Source: Coptis chinensis (Eukaryota; Streptophyta; Magnoliopsida; Ranunculales; Ranunculaceae). Taken from it: 64,000 bases of DNA. The stretch spans positions 27,906,501-27,970,500 of the forward strand of contig CM027385.1 in assembly GCA_015680905.1 (NCBI GenBank), read 5' to 3'. Positions 10,067 through 21,246 of this stretch are shown in pieces (position 1 is the first letter of the stretch; each line of letters begins with the position of its first letter). The notes under the pieces are model-generated. The model had not been told where the DNA came from and ran no database searches. It saw nothing but the letters and a program-made list of their open reading frames with translations. Position numbers and translations under genes: made by a program.

Positions 10067-11717
10067 ATGTTCCAGAATTTCACACGTTTCAATAGTATTT
10101 CTCTAACCTATTTATTGAAATACTTTGAGGACAAAGCATGCTTCTTGTTTCGGGGGGGCATAGAAACACGTGTAATTAAGGTATCTGTTAGGATATATAT
10201 ATATAATATGCACTTGTTTTATAGTTAAAAAAATCAAAAATCAAAAATTTTAAAAATATAAATAAAAAAGTATACTATACACTTAGGAATATTGGTATTG
10301 TTTTATTTCTCTATGCTCTCAATAATCTAGAAATCTCACTTAGCTTTTGCATTAGAATAGTTTTTTAGACACTTAGGCTAATATGTAGGTAATAATCCTT
10401 GCATCTATCTATAAATATGTTACATGAGTATCTATGATTGTTGGCAGTAAGTTTCTGAAATCTAGGATAGAGTACTTATTCTACAAATCCTGTGAGAATA
10501 TAGCCTAAAGCCTTATATGAGTGAAACATTTGAGAAATGGCACAAGGGAGAAGTAAAATCCAGATAGAAAAATCACACGTCCACTTGCTTGATCACTATA
10601 CCATATCCTAAGCGAGAATTTAGGCCCTCTTTGGATCAATATAGCCAGAAATTCAAACCTATGAATTATTTTTTGCTAGTCGCCCCTCTGAGCCTTTCTT
10701 GAGTCTTTCATAAACCGCAAATCCTTTACCCTATTACAAAACAAAACAAAATAAAAAAATCAACCTACCCAATTCTTTGAATAAGTCTGAGAATAGAGAT
10801 GAAGAATAGAAAAGAGAAAGACCTTTGAAATCAAGAATTTGTTAGTCGTTTCAAATAAGAAAAGAAAGTTTCCATCCAAATAAAAATAAAATATAAAATA
10901 AAATAAAGAGTTAGAACTACAAAAATAGAATTAAAGGAGTCAAAAGCCAAAGAAAAAGAAAAATATGGCTAAGGATAGAAACAAACTGTAGAAGCAAAAG
11001 TAAAGAACAAGGTTTTCTCTAGTTACATAATATGAAGACTCTATTATCTCAGACTTGTCCTTTTTGAATATCCATTTCCTTCTTTCTTAAACCATCTCCA
11101 AATCCCCCAACACCTAATAAAGACCTCTAGCTCAATTAGGAATAGGTTAGTGTGATAGTAAGTGGCGGATGTGTTTGATCGACCGCTTCCTTGTGTGTCA
11201 TTAAGATTGTAAGGTAAAGTGTGCCCACTTGCCATTAACCGGAGTAGCTTAAACTTCAGCGGAAAAATTAGAGTGGTTTTTGTCTTGACATTTATGTGAG
11301 GGCCTACTTAAGGACGCTATTCCGAGTTGTTAGAAATGGACCTGCTAGTACATCTCATAGTATTACTCATTGTATATATGTTTATTCGTAGATGATTGAT
11401 TATTATACATATATTAGCTTAGGTTTTGACTTGATTATTCTGTATTCATTGCTAGTGAGATGTATAGATAATTGAGACATAGATAAGGAAACAATAGTTT
11501 TATTTTTGAGTCGTTGTAGTATAGATGAAGTTTGTGAGTACCTTCACTGGAAAACTTTCACGAGGCTATAACTCGTCTACTAGGGAATTCTAGTGGTTTA
11601 AGGCCTTGTTGCATATGGTCAATGCAATCGCACTCGGCGAAACGAGATTAGTTAGAACTCCATTTTTTGTCACTTATGCTAATTTCTCATATTTGCTTGA
11701 GGACAAGCAAAATGCTG
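10067..11717 (+). other. 3' untranslated region of element A
   Basis: Non-coding, with A-rich runs (about 10230-10270 and 10735-10760). The box GAGGACAAAGCA (10127-10138) followed by TTTCGGGGGGG (10148-10158) copies the terminal GAGGACAAGCA (11699-11709) plus polypurine tract. The whole region is shared with B (28610-30289) and, in reverse, with D. Confidence 0.6.
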
Positions 11718-11730
11718 TTTGGGGGTGGTT
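11718..11730 (+). promoter_or_regulatory. Polypurine tract of A
   Basis: TTTGGGGGTGGTT directly precedes the LTR start TGATAAGAGC at 11731, the usual place for the plus-strand primer. Confidence 0.85.
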
Positions 11731-13136
11731 TGATAAGAGCCCAAAACTATAGTTTTAACCCCTTAACAATAATACTTTTAGACCAATTATGCGAGTAATA
11801 AATAAGATTTAATGTTAATTACGTGTTTTTATGTATTTCAGGCATTGAAGTCAATTATGTGCAGAAATGTGCCACTTTGGCGATATAAAGGAGCAAGGGT
11901 TGGTTGCTAAGAAGTTCTGCGATTAAAGGCCAAAACAGGGAGAAATAGCACACAAAGTCAGCAGAACTTCCAAAGATCGTATCTTTGGACTCAGACCTCG
12001 GAATTGGGTGTACCTTATGTCAAAACGACCTGCTTGGAATGAGCTTTCCAATGGTCAAAACCTTCACCCAATCAAAGGAGAATAAGTGGATGAAAAGCCT
12101 ATGGAAGTCAAAGCCAGTTGAAAAGGGCCCTGTGGACTGAATTTTTTTGGCTTTGGGTTCAATTTTCCGGCCCAAAACATGGACCCTCAGCCCATGCACG
12201 AAAATGTAGATTTGGTCTCCTCTATTTCCACAGACAAGACTTAGCCCTTAAGTATCAATTAGCTTAGGATAGAAGTAGCCATTAGAGTAGCCATTAAAGC
12301 TTAGTTCTAGACCTAGTTTTTTTTCAATTAATTAATTAGTTGTTATTCTTGTTTTAATATCATTATTGAATCATTGTTTATCATTCATTAGATAAATAAA
12401 ATAGTTAATTCTTGATAATTTCGATTTTGTTATTTAAAATTACTTAAATCTAATTTCAATTCTTAGTCGTTAATGATTTATTCGTTGTTAATTTAGATTT
12501 CAATTATTGTTTAGTTGAATTTATTAAAGTTAGAATCTTTATATTATGTCTTATTCAATTTCATATAGAAATGATAATTTGATAAATCAAGGCTAAACCT
12601 CCATTAGAGGGGTTTGATGAAGCCTTGATGAAAACTTGATTGTGTAGTATAGAATCGTTGTAAGAGTCTATTCTACTCTAGAAGGTCGTTGATTCGTCAT
12701 GAGAATGGGTGGACGTCCTCACATGCTAGTTATGAATTGGTAGAGATGTCATGTATAATTAGGGATTAGAACGACCAATTCTTACTGTAAGAACGTAAGA
12801 ATTAGATTACAACAATCTATGCTAGTTTCTTAAGTTGGATTCAAGGTGGATTCAATTCCCCCCTAATTCTTATTCTAGATTCAAACTTTAGTATTTCGTA
12901 GCATTTCATAGTATAATTTGTAAAACTCTCATTGACTTTGGTAGGATTGATAGTCGTAGGAAACTTGAATGCTAAAGAACTAGGAGTGAATCGAATTTTC
13001 TATTCCAACTCTACTTCAATAGTATCGAGAGTAGAAATCTTTGATAATCACAAGTATAGTTCAGTTTTAGTTTTACTTGCGTTTAAAGTTTTATCGCTTT
13101 ATTCATTAGTAAAACTATTCAATTTAACTATTATCA
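11731..13136 (+). repeat. 3' LTR of element A
   Basis: 1406 bp from TGATAAGAGCCC to ACTATTATCA. It contains the conserved nested stem-loop CAAGGCT...AGCCTTG at 12588-12627. It is followed directly by a second, different LTR tail, so its target duplication cannot be read. Confidence 0.85.
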
Positions 13137-13560
13137 ATTACCATGAACAATTAGGGATTAGGAAGACCCAATTGTTATGCGAAAGCATTTCAATTCGGAT
13201 TACGACAATTCTTTGTTAGTAAATTAAGTCGAGTTAAGGTGGAATCAAATCCCCCTAATTCTTTATCATATTGTCAAATTAGTAATTCCGTAGTTTGAAT
13301 TATCGTATCTTGATTAGTAGTTTTTTCCATCGCAGTAGAAATTCCATCATTACTCTCATTGACTTTGATAGACTGATTATTGTAGTTAACATTGAATTCT
13401 AAAGAACTAGGAGTGGAACGAATCTTTTATTCCAACTATATTACAATGGCATCGAGAGTAGAAAACTTTGATAATTAGAAGCCAGAAAATAGTTTTAGTT
13501 TTACTTGTGTTGAGTTTCGTAGCTTATGTGTAGGTAAAACTATCATTTTACCTTTTATCA
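13137..13560 (+). repeat. Truncated Athila-like LTR (3' end only)
   Basis: Starts within LTR text (ATTACCATGAACAATTAGGG) and runs to a proper LTR end, CCTTTTATCA. It is closer to the minus-strand LTR of D (50159-51706), which has the same AGGAAGACCCAATTG stretch, than to the LTR it abuts. It is a leftover of a separate element or of recombination between subfamilies. Confidence 0.75.
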
Positions 13561-14100
13561 GTGATAAGTGTGGGAACCCAAGGACCTTGGTGTGTCATGA
13601 GAGACTTTAATAATGTTCTTTTTTCCTTTGAGAGGGCAAGCGACAAAGCTGTTCACCAGAGGGAAACTCTGCCTTTTGCAAACTGCCTAAATGTAGCAGG
13701 TATGTTTGATCATGCAGCTTCTGGTAGCTTTTATACATGGAATAGTGGTGGCGATAGCATCAAGAAGTGGTCAAAGATCGATAGATGTCTGATAAATGCT
13801 ACGTGGACTTCTATTCCTTTAGCAACAAAGGTTAAGTTTCTCACTCAAGGTCTTTCTGATCATTGCCCGGTGGTTATGACCTTTTTGGCGGTATATAGAA
13901 GGCATCCTCCTTTTCGATTCTGTAATGTTTGGACTTTGCACTAGGATTTTGTGCCTACTGTTAAAATAAGCTGGGATATAGCTGATCATGGGAGCCCTCC
14001 TTTCATGTTATCACGAAAGCTCAAAAATTTAAAAGGTTTGTTGAAGGGTTGGGCAAGATCTTTTCGAAATGACACTCAGAGGCTAGTGGCAGAAATAAGT
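13561..14100 (+). pseudogene. LINE endonuclease, C-terminal half
   Basis: The frame 13561-13944 contains the late APE endonuclease motifs: DFNNVL (from GDFN, here with RDFN), the SKIDR motif and GLSDHCPVV, whose SDH is the catalytic His-Asp site. In a LINE this domain nicks target DNA to prime reverse transcription. The N-terminal half with the first catalytic residues is missing. The G-to-R change in GDFN and a stop at 13944 show that it is dead. The connecting region to RT follows in a broken frame. Confidence 0.85.
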
Positions 14101-14106
14101 ACATAA

Positions 14107-15689
14107 TTGAGAGAGATTCAAGAAAGGCTTAACCAAAGCCCTCTAAATATTTCTCTTGGTGCACAGGAGTACAGTATAAAGGAGAAGTTGTGCCTCTTAA
14201 TTAAACTGGAGGAAGCAGAGCTGTACCATAAAACTGATATTGACTGGCTAAGCTTTGGGGATAAGTGTAGTGCGTTTTTCTTCAATACTCTAAAGGAGAA
14301 ACAGACCAGAAACCATGTATGGAGTATCACTGATATGCAAGGTACTAGTAGAGAAGTAAAAAATCCAGTGGCAGAAGCTTTCATAGAATATTACAAAGAT
14401 TTGCTTAGGGTGACTTCTTCGGCATACTGTGATACTAAATTTTTGAATGGTGTACAAGTGGCTGAGGTAAATCTTAGTACTAGCCAGTTCTTAGTTGCCC
14501 CGATTAGTGATACGGAGATCAAAGAAGCACTCTTTGATATGGAGGATAATAAGGCCCCAGGTCCGGATGGATTTAGTGTTTGTTTTTTCAAGAAAAGTTG
14601 CGATACCGTTGGAGAGGATTTCATTAAAGCTATAAAGTACATCTTTAGCCATAAGCAGATTACAGAAGGTATAAACTCTACATTTTTTAATATTATTCCT
14701 AAAATGAAAAATGCCACTCATGTTTCTTCCTTTTGGCCTATTGCATGTTGTAACATTGTGTATAAATGCATCTCCAAAGTACTAACAAACAGGATGAAGA
14801 GATGTATTCATAGTTTGTTTCATGCTCCCAATCTGCATTTGTTCCTGGAAGATCTATTCAGGATAACCTTCTCTTGGCGCATGAGCTTCTAAGAGGGTAC
14901 TTAAGGAAGAATGGGTAGAAACGATGCGTGATAAAGCTGGACATCCAGAAAACCTATGATTCAGTTTCTTGGCAAGCACTTGAAGCTATCCTTTACAAGT
15001 TCAAGTTCCCTAAATTATTCATTGAATGGCTCCAGATGTGCTATGCTTCTCCTTTCTACTCGGTAATGGTGAATGGGTCGCAAGAAAGATACTTTCAAGG
15101 GAAGAAAGGGCTTAGACAAGGGGACCCTGTGTCACCATACCTCTTTGTGCTTGTTATGGAAATCTTGAGTGCTCTTTTGCTTTAGGGACTACAGTCAAAA
15201 AGAATTTGAGCCCACTCAAAGTGTAAGAAGTTGGCCATATCTCACCTTTGCTTTGCGGATGATGTACTCCTGTTTTGTAAAGGTAACATGGAATCCATTA
15301 TGGCTATCAAGGACATCTTGCTATCGTTCTATAAAGCTATAGGGCTCCATCTCAGTAATGCGAAGACGACTTTCCTGACTAAAAGTATGACTAAAGCGGA
15401 AGGGCTAGAACTAGCAACGGCTATGAACATCTCTCTTGTAACCCCACCAGTAAGTTATCTGCGATTACCTCTCATAGCTACTAGACTTGGGATAAGAGAA
15501 TGTCTGCCACTCATAGACAAGATTACCGGTAGAATCTCAAACTGGAAGAATAAGGATTTGAATAGAGCGGGTAGAGTGCAACTTGTAAAGTCGGTACTCT
15601 CTTCATTCCAAACCTATTGGGTAGCTACATTTGTTCTTCCGAGAACAGTTCTTGACAAAGTGGCGAAGATCTGCAACAGGTTCATCTAG
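14107..15689 (+). pseudogene. LINE reverse transcriptase domain (broken)
   Basis: Frames 14107-14892, 14928-15185 and 15231-15689 together cover a plant L1 RT. Motifs in order are DNKAPGPDGF, NIIPKMKNA, IKLDIQKTYDSVSW, GLRQGDPVSPYLF and CFADDVLLF, the last with the catalytic Asp pair, then NWKNKDLNRAGRVQLVKSVL in the thumb region. At least two frameshifts or stops interrupt it (near 14880 and 15185). The catalytic residues remain, so decay is by indel and nonsense changes. RT copies LINE RNA at the nicked target. Confidence 0.9.
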
Positions 15690-17275
15690 GCAGGACCGAG
15701 CATGGAATGGAAAATGCACCATGCAAGCCACTTTACACTTCAACTCAATAAAGAACAGGGAGGCCTTGGATTGGTGGATCCACATGTTTGGAACAAAGCT
15801 GCCTACTGTGGATTGGTGGTGAAATTGGCTTAAAAGGCTGATTGTTTGTGGGTAAAGTGGGCTAGGGACAATCACATCAAACAAAAGCATTTCTAGATCA
15901 TGAAAGCTCTGAATGACTGTTCATGGGTGTGGAGAGGGATCATGAAGAACTGAGAAACCACATGGAAATATCTCAGACATATCATAACCAATGGTAGTGG
16001 TACTAGTTTCTGGCACGACCCTTGGTGCTCGGGTCCCCTTTTTTTGAATTCTCTTGCTAAATCAGTCCTTGCAGAGGTAGTGCCGTTTGAGGCGCTAGTT
16101 AGTTCATTGATTGAGAATGGGTGCTGGGAAAGGCGTATCATGGATCTTCCTGAATGTGAAGTGAAGGAGTGGATTATGAACACAGAGATTAACTCATATT
16201 TACCAGAAGATCAAGTCGTTTGGACCTCATCGAGTTTAGTAAAGTATTCAGTTTCATCAGCCTATGCTGGCCTCAAACAGGTAAGAAGTAAAGTAAAGTG
16301 GTATAAGATTGTGTGGGGAAAGTTATGCGCCGCGAAGCACTCGCTCATCAGATGGCAGTTGTTCTCAAATTCTTTACCGACCCAGAAAAGACTACGAGTG
16401 AAGAAAGTGATCAGAACCTCGAGATGTTGTTTATGTGATATGTAGGAAAAGAGTTCGGCACACCTTTTCTTTGACTGTTCATTCTCGAAACTGGTGTGGC
16501 AAAGTTTCAAAGAAGCGATGGGATTACCTGGGAGAGTGCACAACTCACATGATGAATGGTACTACATTATGCGCATCTGTAGGCCTAATTCTATGGCGTC
16601 TGAAGTGTTGAGGGCTTTAACTTGTGCGGCTGTTCAAGCCATCTAGACCAAGAGGAATTGGAGGCTGAAGAGGAAGCAATTCTTCACTGCTGAAGCAGTC
16701 AGTTGTAAGGCGCTGAACAGGGTGAAAGTCTACTTGGGGAAATCACTTGAAGAGGTAAAAGATGACATAGCTACTCGCACTGTCCTGTTACAGCTAGGAA
16801 TCAGTGTGAATTTCCAACAGCGAGATGAACAGTGGGTCAAGTGGAAGGCAGCTAACACGGACATGTTGACTCTTAACACAGATGGTTCATTGAAAAATGG
16901 AAGTGCAGGCTATGGAGGAGCACTAAGGGATCGGAATGGTGATATCATCATGGCGTTTAGTGGGAACTCTTCACGAGGCTCAGTCATTCATCAAGAGTTA
17001 CTCGGGATTCTTAAAGGCTTAGAAGGCGTGACAGCAAGGCAGTTGAAGAGAGTACAAGTGTAGTCTGATTCACATAGAGCGATTTAGGTATTAAACAAGA
17101 AATAAGCACCTCCATGGTATGTTAGAAATCTTGTCGCTCAAATTGAGGCTGAGCAAGCGAAATGTGAAGAGGTCATTTTTCAACATGTCCTTAGGGAAGT
17201 GAATCAGGTGGCAGATTACTTGTCTAGAGTTAGTAGCAACTGTAGTACTCATAGAAATGCTTGTTGTAATCAATG
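15690..17275 (+). pseudogene. LINE C-terminal region: zf-RVT and RNase H
   Basis: After a stop at about 15687-15689 the protein continues through stretches such as GGLGLVDPHVWN, SVSSAYAGLK and KHSLIRWQLFSNSLPTQKRL followed by CCLCDM, the usual plant zf-RVT region. The RNase H domain starts near 16870 with LNTDGSLKNGSAGYGGALRD and continues with HQELLGILKGLE. SDSHRAI after a stop at 17062 and HVLREVNQVADYLS supply the later motifs. The conserved Asp, Glu and Asp positions (TDGS, QELL, SDS) can be seen, but several stops separate them. Plant L1 lineages with this acquired RNase H are well known. Confidence 0.85.
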
Positions 17276-17400
17276 TATGTACTTTATCTCCCCTATTGAT
17301 AAAAAACCTAGTGAACTGATCAAAGGGGATAAATAAGGTAAGTTGTACTTGGGTTTTTGAATTAATAAAGGTTGGGGTCCCCTTAACCCCTAGTTGTTAC

Positions 17401-17425
17401 AAAATAATAATAATAATAATAATAT
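17401..17425 (+). repeat. (AAT)n tail of the LINE
   Basis: A run of AAT units follows AGTTGTTACAAA; this looks like the LINE 3' tail, and LTR-like sequence begins just after it. Confidence 0.7.
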
Positions 17426-18232
17426 ATCTCCCTCTTTAGTTTAGTTTAGGTTTAGTTTGTAGCCTCCATTAGAACCTTTCAATAAAAGTTTTAGTTTATT
17501 CAATTCAATTACTTCTTCTTTACATTATGTCTTCCTTTCATTGTTTTAGTTTAATTAATCCAATGATATTAGGCTAATCCTCTCATTAGAGGAAGTGATT
17601 ATGAAACCTAATGATAAATAGATTGCTTAGTAGAATTATTTAATTATGTATGTGTTTCAATGAGTTTAGTTTATTGTATGACTTCCAAAATAAGCATATA
17701 GTAAATTAAACTAGGGATTATTATAATTAAGTCAAGAGACTTGGTTGTAATAATCCTATATGCTAGTAATAATGACTATAGAAATGTAGGTTGTTGCTAG
17801 GGATGATAAAGTTTGAGGTTTTAGGTTGGATCATTGCGTGAAATCCTAAAGATGATCTCTTTTCAATGAATAATTCGATTCTCGCATGAAACTGATCATT
17901 AGGTGGATTGATTACTCTTCTCTATAACTTTCTCTTCCATAAAAACCCTATTTCTATTAGTTTAGTTAATTTAGATTTATTTGAATCCATAGTATAATTG
18001 TAGAATAGAAATCTCTCAACATAACATTGTTCTCACCATTGTTTCCTTTTGTTTGATTAGTTGAATTCGTTAAGTCTAGAGAGTTAAAGGGTGGAACGAT
18101 TCCGTACTCTTTATATTACTTCATTATTATTTGAGAGTAGGAATATTGATCTAAGCACTTGTTTAGTTGATTGATTATTTGTATTTACGCATAAATAGTT
18201 AGTTTACATAAATTTTGTAATATCATTCACCG
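17426..18232 (+). repeat. Divergent LTR fragment upstream of H
   Basis: It ends TTTTGTAATATCA and carries LTR landmarks in the same order as the Athila-like LTRs: a nested stem-loop (17568-17612), GGGTGGAACGATTCCGTACTC near 18092 and GAGAGTAGGAATATTGAT near 18152. It does not align with the 51837-52675 LTR. It may be the 5' LTR of H after recombination, or an unrelated LTR. A degenerate PBS-like CACCGATGTCGGCGGG follows at about 18236. Confidence 0.55.
17568..17612 (+). other. Nested stem-loop in the divergent LTR
   Basis: Outer arms ATTAGG (17568-17573) and CCTAAT (17607-17612) enclose inner arms CCTCT (17579-17583) and AGAGG (17588-17592) with loop CATT. The other LTRs keep the fold with different outer arms (CAAGGCT/AGCCTTG), a pattern of compensatory change. 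Confidence 0.6.
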
Positions 18233-19190
18233 ATGTCGGCGGGCGACTGTGCGGGCGGCGCGAGCACGATCGCTGGGTCACCTCAACACAAATGTGTGAG
18301 ATTTTTTCGAGGTCCAGTTCATTTGTGACACACAGCTGTACTCTAAGCCCAGATTTTTTAATAGAGTAGGAGAAAACAGTGGAACTTATTTGTAATAGTT
18401 AGTGATAAAAGAAAAAAAAAAAAATAATAATAATAATAATTTTTTATTGATTTCTTATGATGAACAGGAGTTAAATTTGGTTTAAGTTTAATACTTACCA
18501 AGGCATTAGAGTTTTATTTGCCTTGGGAAGTTCAAGTGTGTGAGGCAAGTTGTGGATCATAGCTCTCACACTTTTAATCAACACTCTAAGTCCAATTGAC
18601 TCTAGTTAATCAAAGAGATTAATCTAATACTAGTTAATTAGATTAGTATAATCTTAGTTTAGTTTTAAGTTTGAGCCCTTGAAGGCAAAGTTGTATAAAT
18701 TGTCAAAAACCCAACTTGTAGGCTTTATAAGTGGGCCTTTATTTGTAACTTAAAATAGGATAAAGCTCGAAAGGTTGGGCCTAATTCATAGATCAAGCAC
18801 CAACCGACGTCGCCTTCTTCTCAAGCAGCATGAAAGCACGGCTTGAGAGGTAAATTCTAAACCTCCTCGAAGCCCAAGTAAGAGGATACTTGTGTATTCA
18901 AGCATGCTTACATGATTATTTGAAATTTACTTTCCGCAATGCAATTTCCATTCGCGCATAAGGCTGAACCCGAGCCATAACAACCATTGGGAAGTCATTA
19001 TCCAATGTAGGTAAATTGGACGTTGCTTGATTCTTGAAAGCCTTAGACCAAAAAAATTAATTAAAATCAATCAACTAGAGCCCAAGTAGTCACGCTTTTC
19101 CAGAAAATGACAAAAATATTCTGGTGGACCAACTACCTTCCTCACTCCCCTCCCCTAGATTCATCTTGAGTGATATTCTTGGTAGCACAC
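18233..19190 (+). repeat. Leader of H, also present inverted at 52700-53890
   Basis: This non-coding segment is repeated in reverse orientation as the leader of minus-strand element E. Shared marks are GGAGAAAACAGTGGAACTT, CAAGTGTGTGAGGCAAGTT and a GAACCCGAG stretch. A poly-A/(AAT)n run lies at about 18410-18440. It ends in CACAC (19186-19190), the target duplication of B. I see no coding region. Confidence 0.7.
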
Positions 19191-20579
19191 TGATAAGAGC
19201 CCAAAACTGTAGTTTTAACCCCTTAATAATCATACTGTTAGACCAATTATGTGAATAATAAGTAAGAGTTAATACTGATTAAGTGTTTTTATGCATTTCG
19301 GGCTTCAAAGTCCATTATGTGCGAAATGTGCCATTTTAGCGAGATAAAGGAGCAAAAGTCGTGAGAACTTCGAATGCCATATCTTTGGACTCAGACCTCG
19401 GAATGAGGCCTACCTTATGTCAAAACGACCAGCTCGGAAAGAGCTTTGCAATGGTCCAAGCCTTGACGCAATCAGAGGAGCAGAAGTGGACGAAAAGTCT
19501 GTGGAAGCCAACTGCAGCTGAAGAGGCCTTTTGATTGAAGAATTGGGTTTTGGCCCCGATTCTCGGCCCAAAACATGGCTCCAAGCCCATGCACGATTTT
19601 TGGATCTGGATGTATAAAACAAAAGCTTGACTCAGTGTTAATGGCACAAGAGAGAGTAGTTAGAAAATAGTAGATAGCTTAGAATAGAAAGTAGCCATTA
19701 AAATAGCTTCTAGATCTAGTTTTATTTAATTGTTTTTGATTAAGTATAGTTTCAAATCTAATTCATTTCATTAGATTAAACCTTGAATCTTGTTCTTCAT
19801 TTGATTAGATCAATAAAGTAGTATTCTTTACCCATTTTCGATTTTGTCAATTCCAATTCTAGATCTAATTTCAATTCCTCGTCCTTATTTCAATTTAGTC
19901 ATTAAATTAGATTTCATTATTGTTAAATTAAGTAAATTTCAATGCTTTATATTATGTTTAGTCTTAATCTAAATGGAAATGATTATGAATGATTCAAGGC
20001 TAAACCTCCATTAGAGGGGTTGTGAAGCCTTGATGAAAGCTTGATTCGATTATCGTAGAAGTCGTCAGATTTTCTATTCCACTCTAGAGACGATTAGTTC
20101 ACCATGAGAATGGGTTTAATTGTTCACATGCTAGTTATGAATTGGTAGAAATGCCATGTATAATTAGGGGATTAGGAATAACCAATTGATTCTGGCGGAT
20201 TCAATTCGGATTCTGACGATTCGCCGTTAGTGGATTAAGTTGAGTTAAGGTGGAATCAATCCCCTCTAACTCCTTATCATAGAATCAACGTAGCATTCCC
20301 TTAGTATTCGATAACCGACTAGTTGCATCTTGTGGGTAGTTGCATCGTAGTATAATTCCCTTCGTAAAACTCTCATAGACTTAAAAACGACTAGTTAGAT
20401 TAGAAAACATCCATGCTAGAGCACTAGGAGTGGAACGAACTTATCTACTCCACTATATCTCATAGGATTGAGAGTAGAAATCTTTGATAAAGTAACCACG
20501 TAAAAAGTCAAGTTTAGTTTACTTACGTTGTGAATTCATCGTTCATTTCGTAGGTAGACTATTCATTTTACTTTTATCA
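19191..20579 (+). repeat. 5' LTR of B
   Basis: 1389 bp, TGATAAGAGCCC...TTTTATCA. It is very close to the 3' LTR (1406 bp), with many differences being single-base indels, often in homopolymers. Confidence 0.95.
19995..20032 (+). other. Conserved LTR stem-loop (B, 5' LTR)
   Basis: CAAGGCT (19995-20001) pairs with AGCCTTG (20026-20032); an inner CCTC pairs with GAGG around loop CATTA. The same fold occurs at 12588-12627, 31118-31156 and 57988-58026 and, on the minus strand, at 50703-50743. Confidence 0.65.
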
Positions 20580-20581
20580 AA

Positions 20582-20717
20582 TGGCGCCGCTGCCGGGGAT
20601 AAAAGATATAGAATTGGTCTAACGTAAATAATAAGTTTAGTTTACTTACGTTGTGAATTCATCGTTCATTTCGTAGGTAGACTATTCATTTTACTTTTAT
20701 CAAATGGCGCCGCTGCC
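20582..20717 (+). promoter_or_regulatory. Primer binding site of B, duplicated
   Basis: TGGCGCCGCTGCCGGGGA (20582-20599), complementary to the 3' end expected of tRNA-Asp, lies two bases after the LTR. The last 70 bp of the LTR plus the first 13 bases of the PBS are repeated at 20633-20717, giving a second, shorter PBS at 20705-20717. F carries only the shorter form, so the longer one may be the added copy. Confidence 0.85.
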
Positions 20718-21246
20718 ATCTTAGTTGCACTTTAGCATTGTTTTCATAATAGAATTAGTAATTTTTAAGTCCCATTTCACCCACCCACCCTTGTTTGATT
20801 CATACTGTGGTTGCCGTTTCAGTTTTGGAAAAATTCCGCGAGGAAATACACTGAGCGCCGCCGCTTCAAAAGAGCGACGACCGCTATGTTCTGGAATTTG
20901 ATCAATACACCGAAGCCGCGCCGCTTCAAAGAGAGCGCGACCCGCTAAGTTATGGAATCTCGACTTTAGACCGAAAGCAGCACTAAGATAGAGCCGCGCC
21001 AGCCTTTAGCTGAAAATTCGAATTCCACGGTTTGATTCGAACTTCGAAGTTGTCAAGTTTTTCAGTGTTCTAATCTCTTTATATACATTTGAACACGCTG
21101 CACACAAGACGCTATTCATAAGCGAAGCAAGGACGCAATCAGGTATTCCTTTCTTCCACACCTCGCATCTCCTGTTAGAGGTTTATACTAGTATATCAGA
21201 ATTGTTTGGAGTGTTGCATGTTTAGTTAAGCTCGACTTAGTCTTGC
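20718..21246 (+). other. Leader of B with GCGC-rich repeats and a splice-donor-like site
   Basis: Non-coding. Repeats with GAGCGCGACCCGCTAAGTTATGG-type text occupy about 20850-21000. CAATCAG|GTATTCC at 21142/21143 fits a plant 5' splice site and is conserved in F (58977/58978) and D. Gag begins at 21247. Confidence 0.5.

Larger units (their letters stand above)
1..13136 (+). mobile_element. Athila-like LTR retrotransposon A, 3' part, interrupted
   Basis: This is the 3' part of an Athila-like Ty3/Gypsy element; its 5' LTR, gag and pol lie left of the window. The order seen is end of env-like ORF 1, spacer, env-like ORF 2, 3' untranslated region, polypurine tract and 3' LTR. It matches element B (25560-31708) block by block. 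The foreign element at 598-8419 splits the spacer: the text left of 598 and right of 8424 joins into the same sequence as B around 27090-27120. No TSD can be tested because the 5' end is absent. Confidence 0.85.
13561..17425 (+). mobile_element. 5'-truncated L1-type LINE
   Basis: Order: C-terminal half of an APE-type endonuclease, reverse transcriptase, zinc-finger-like region, RNase H, short 3' UTR and an (AAT)n tail. ORF1 and the start of ORF2 are missing, as is usual after incomplete reverse transcription. It abuts an LTR end on the left and another LTR fragment on the right; I cannot read a target duplication. A related minus-strand copy lies at 54985-57120. Confidence 0.9.

Noticed and set aside
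14118..14721. Minus-strand ORFs opposite the LINE RT
   Set aside because: They are shadows of the RT coding strand.
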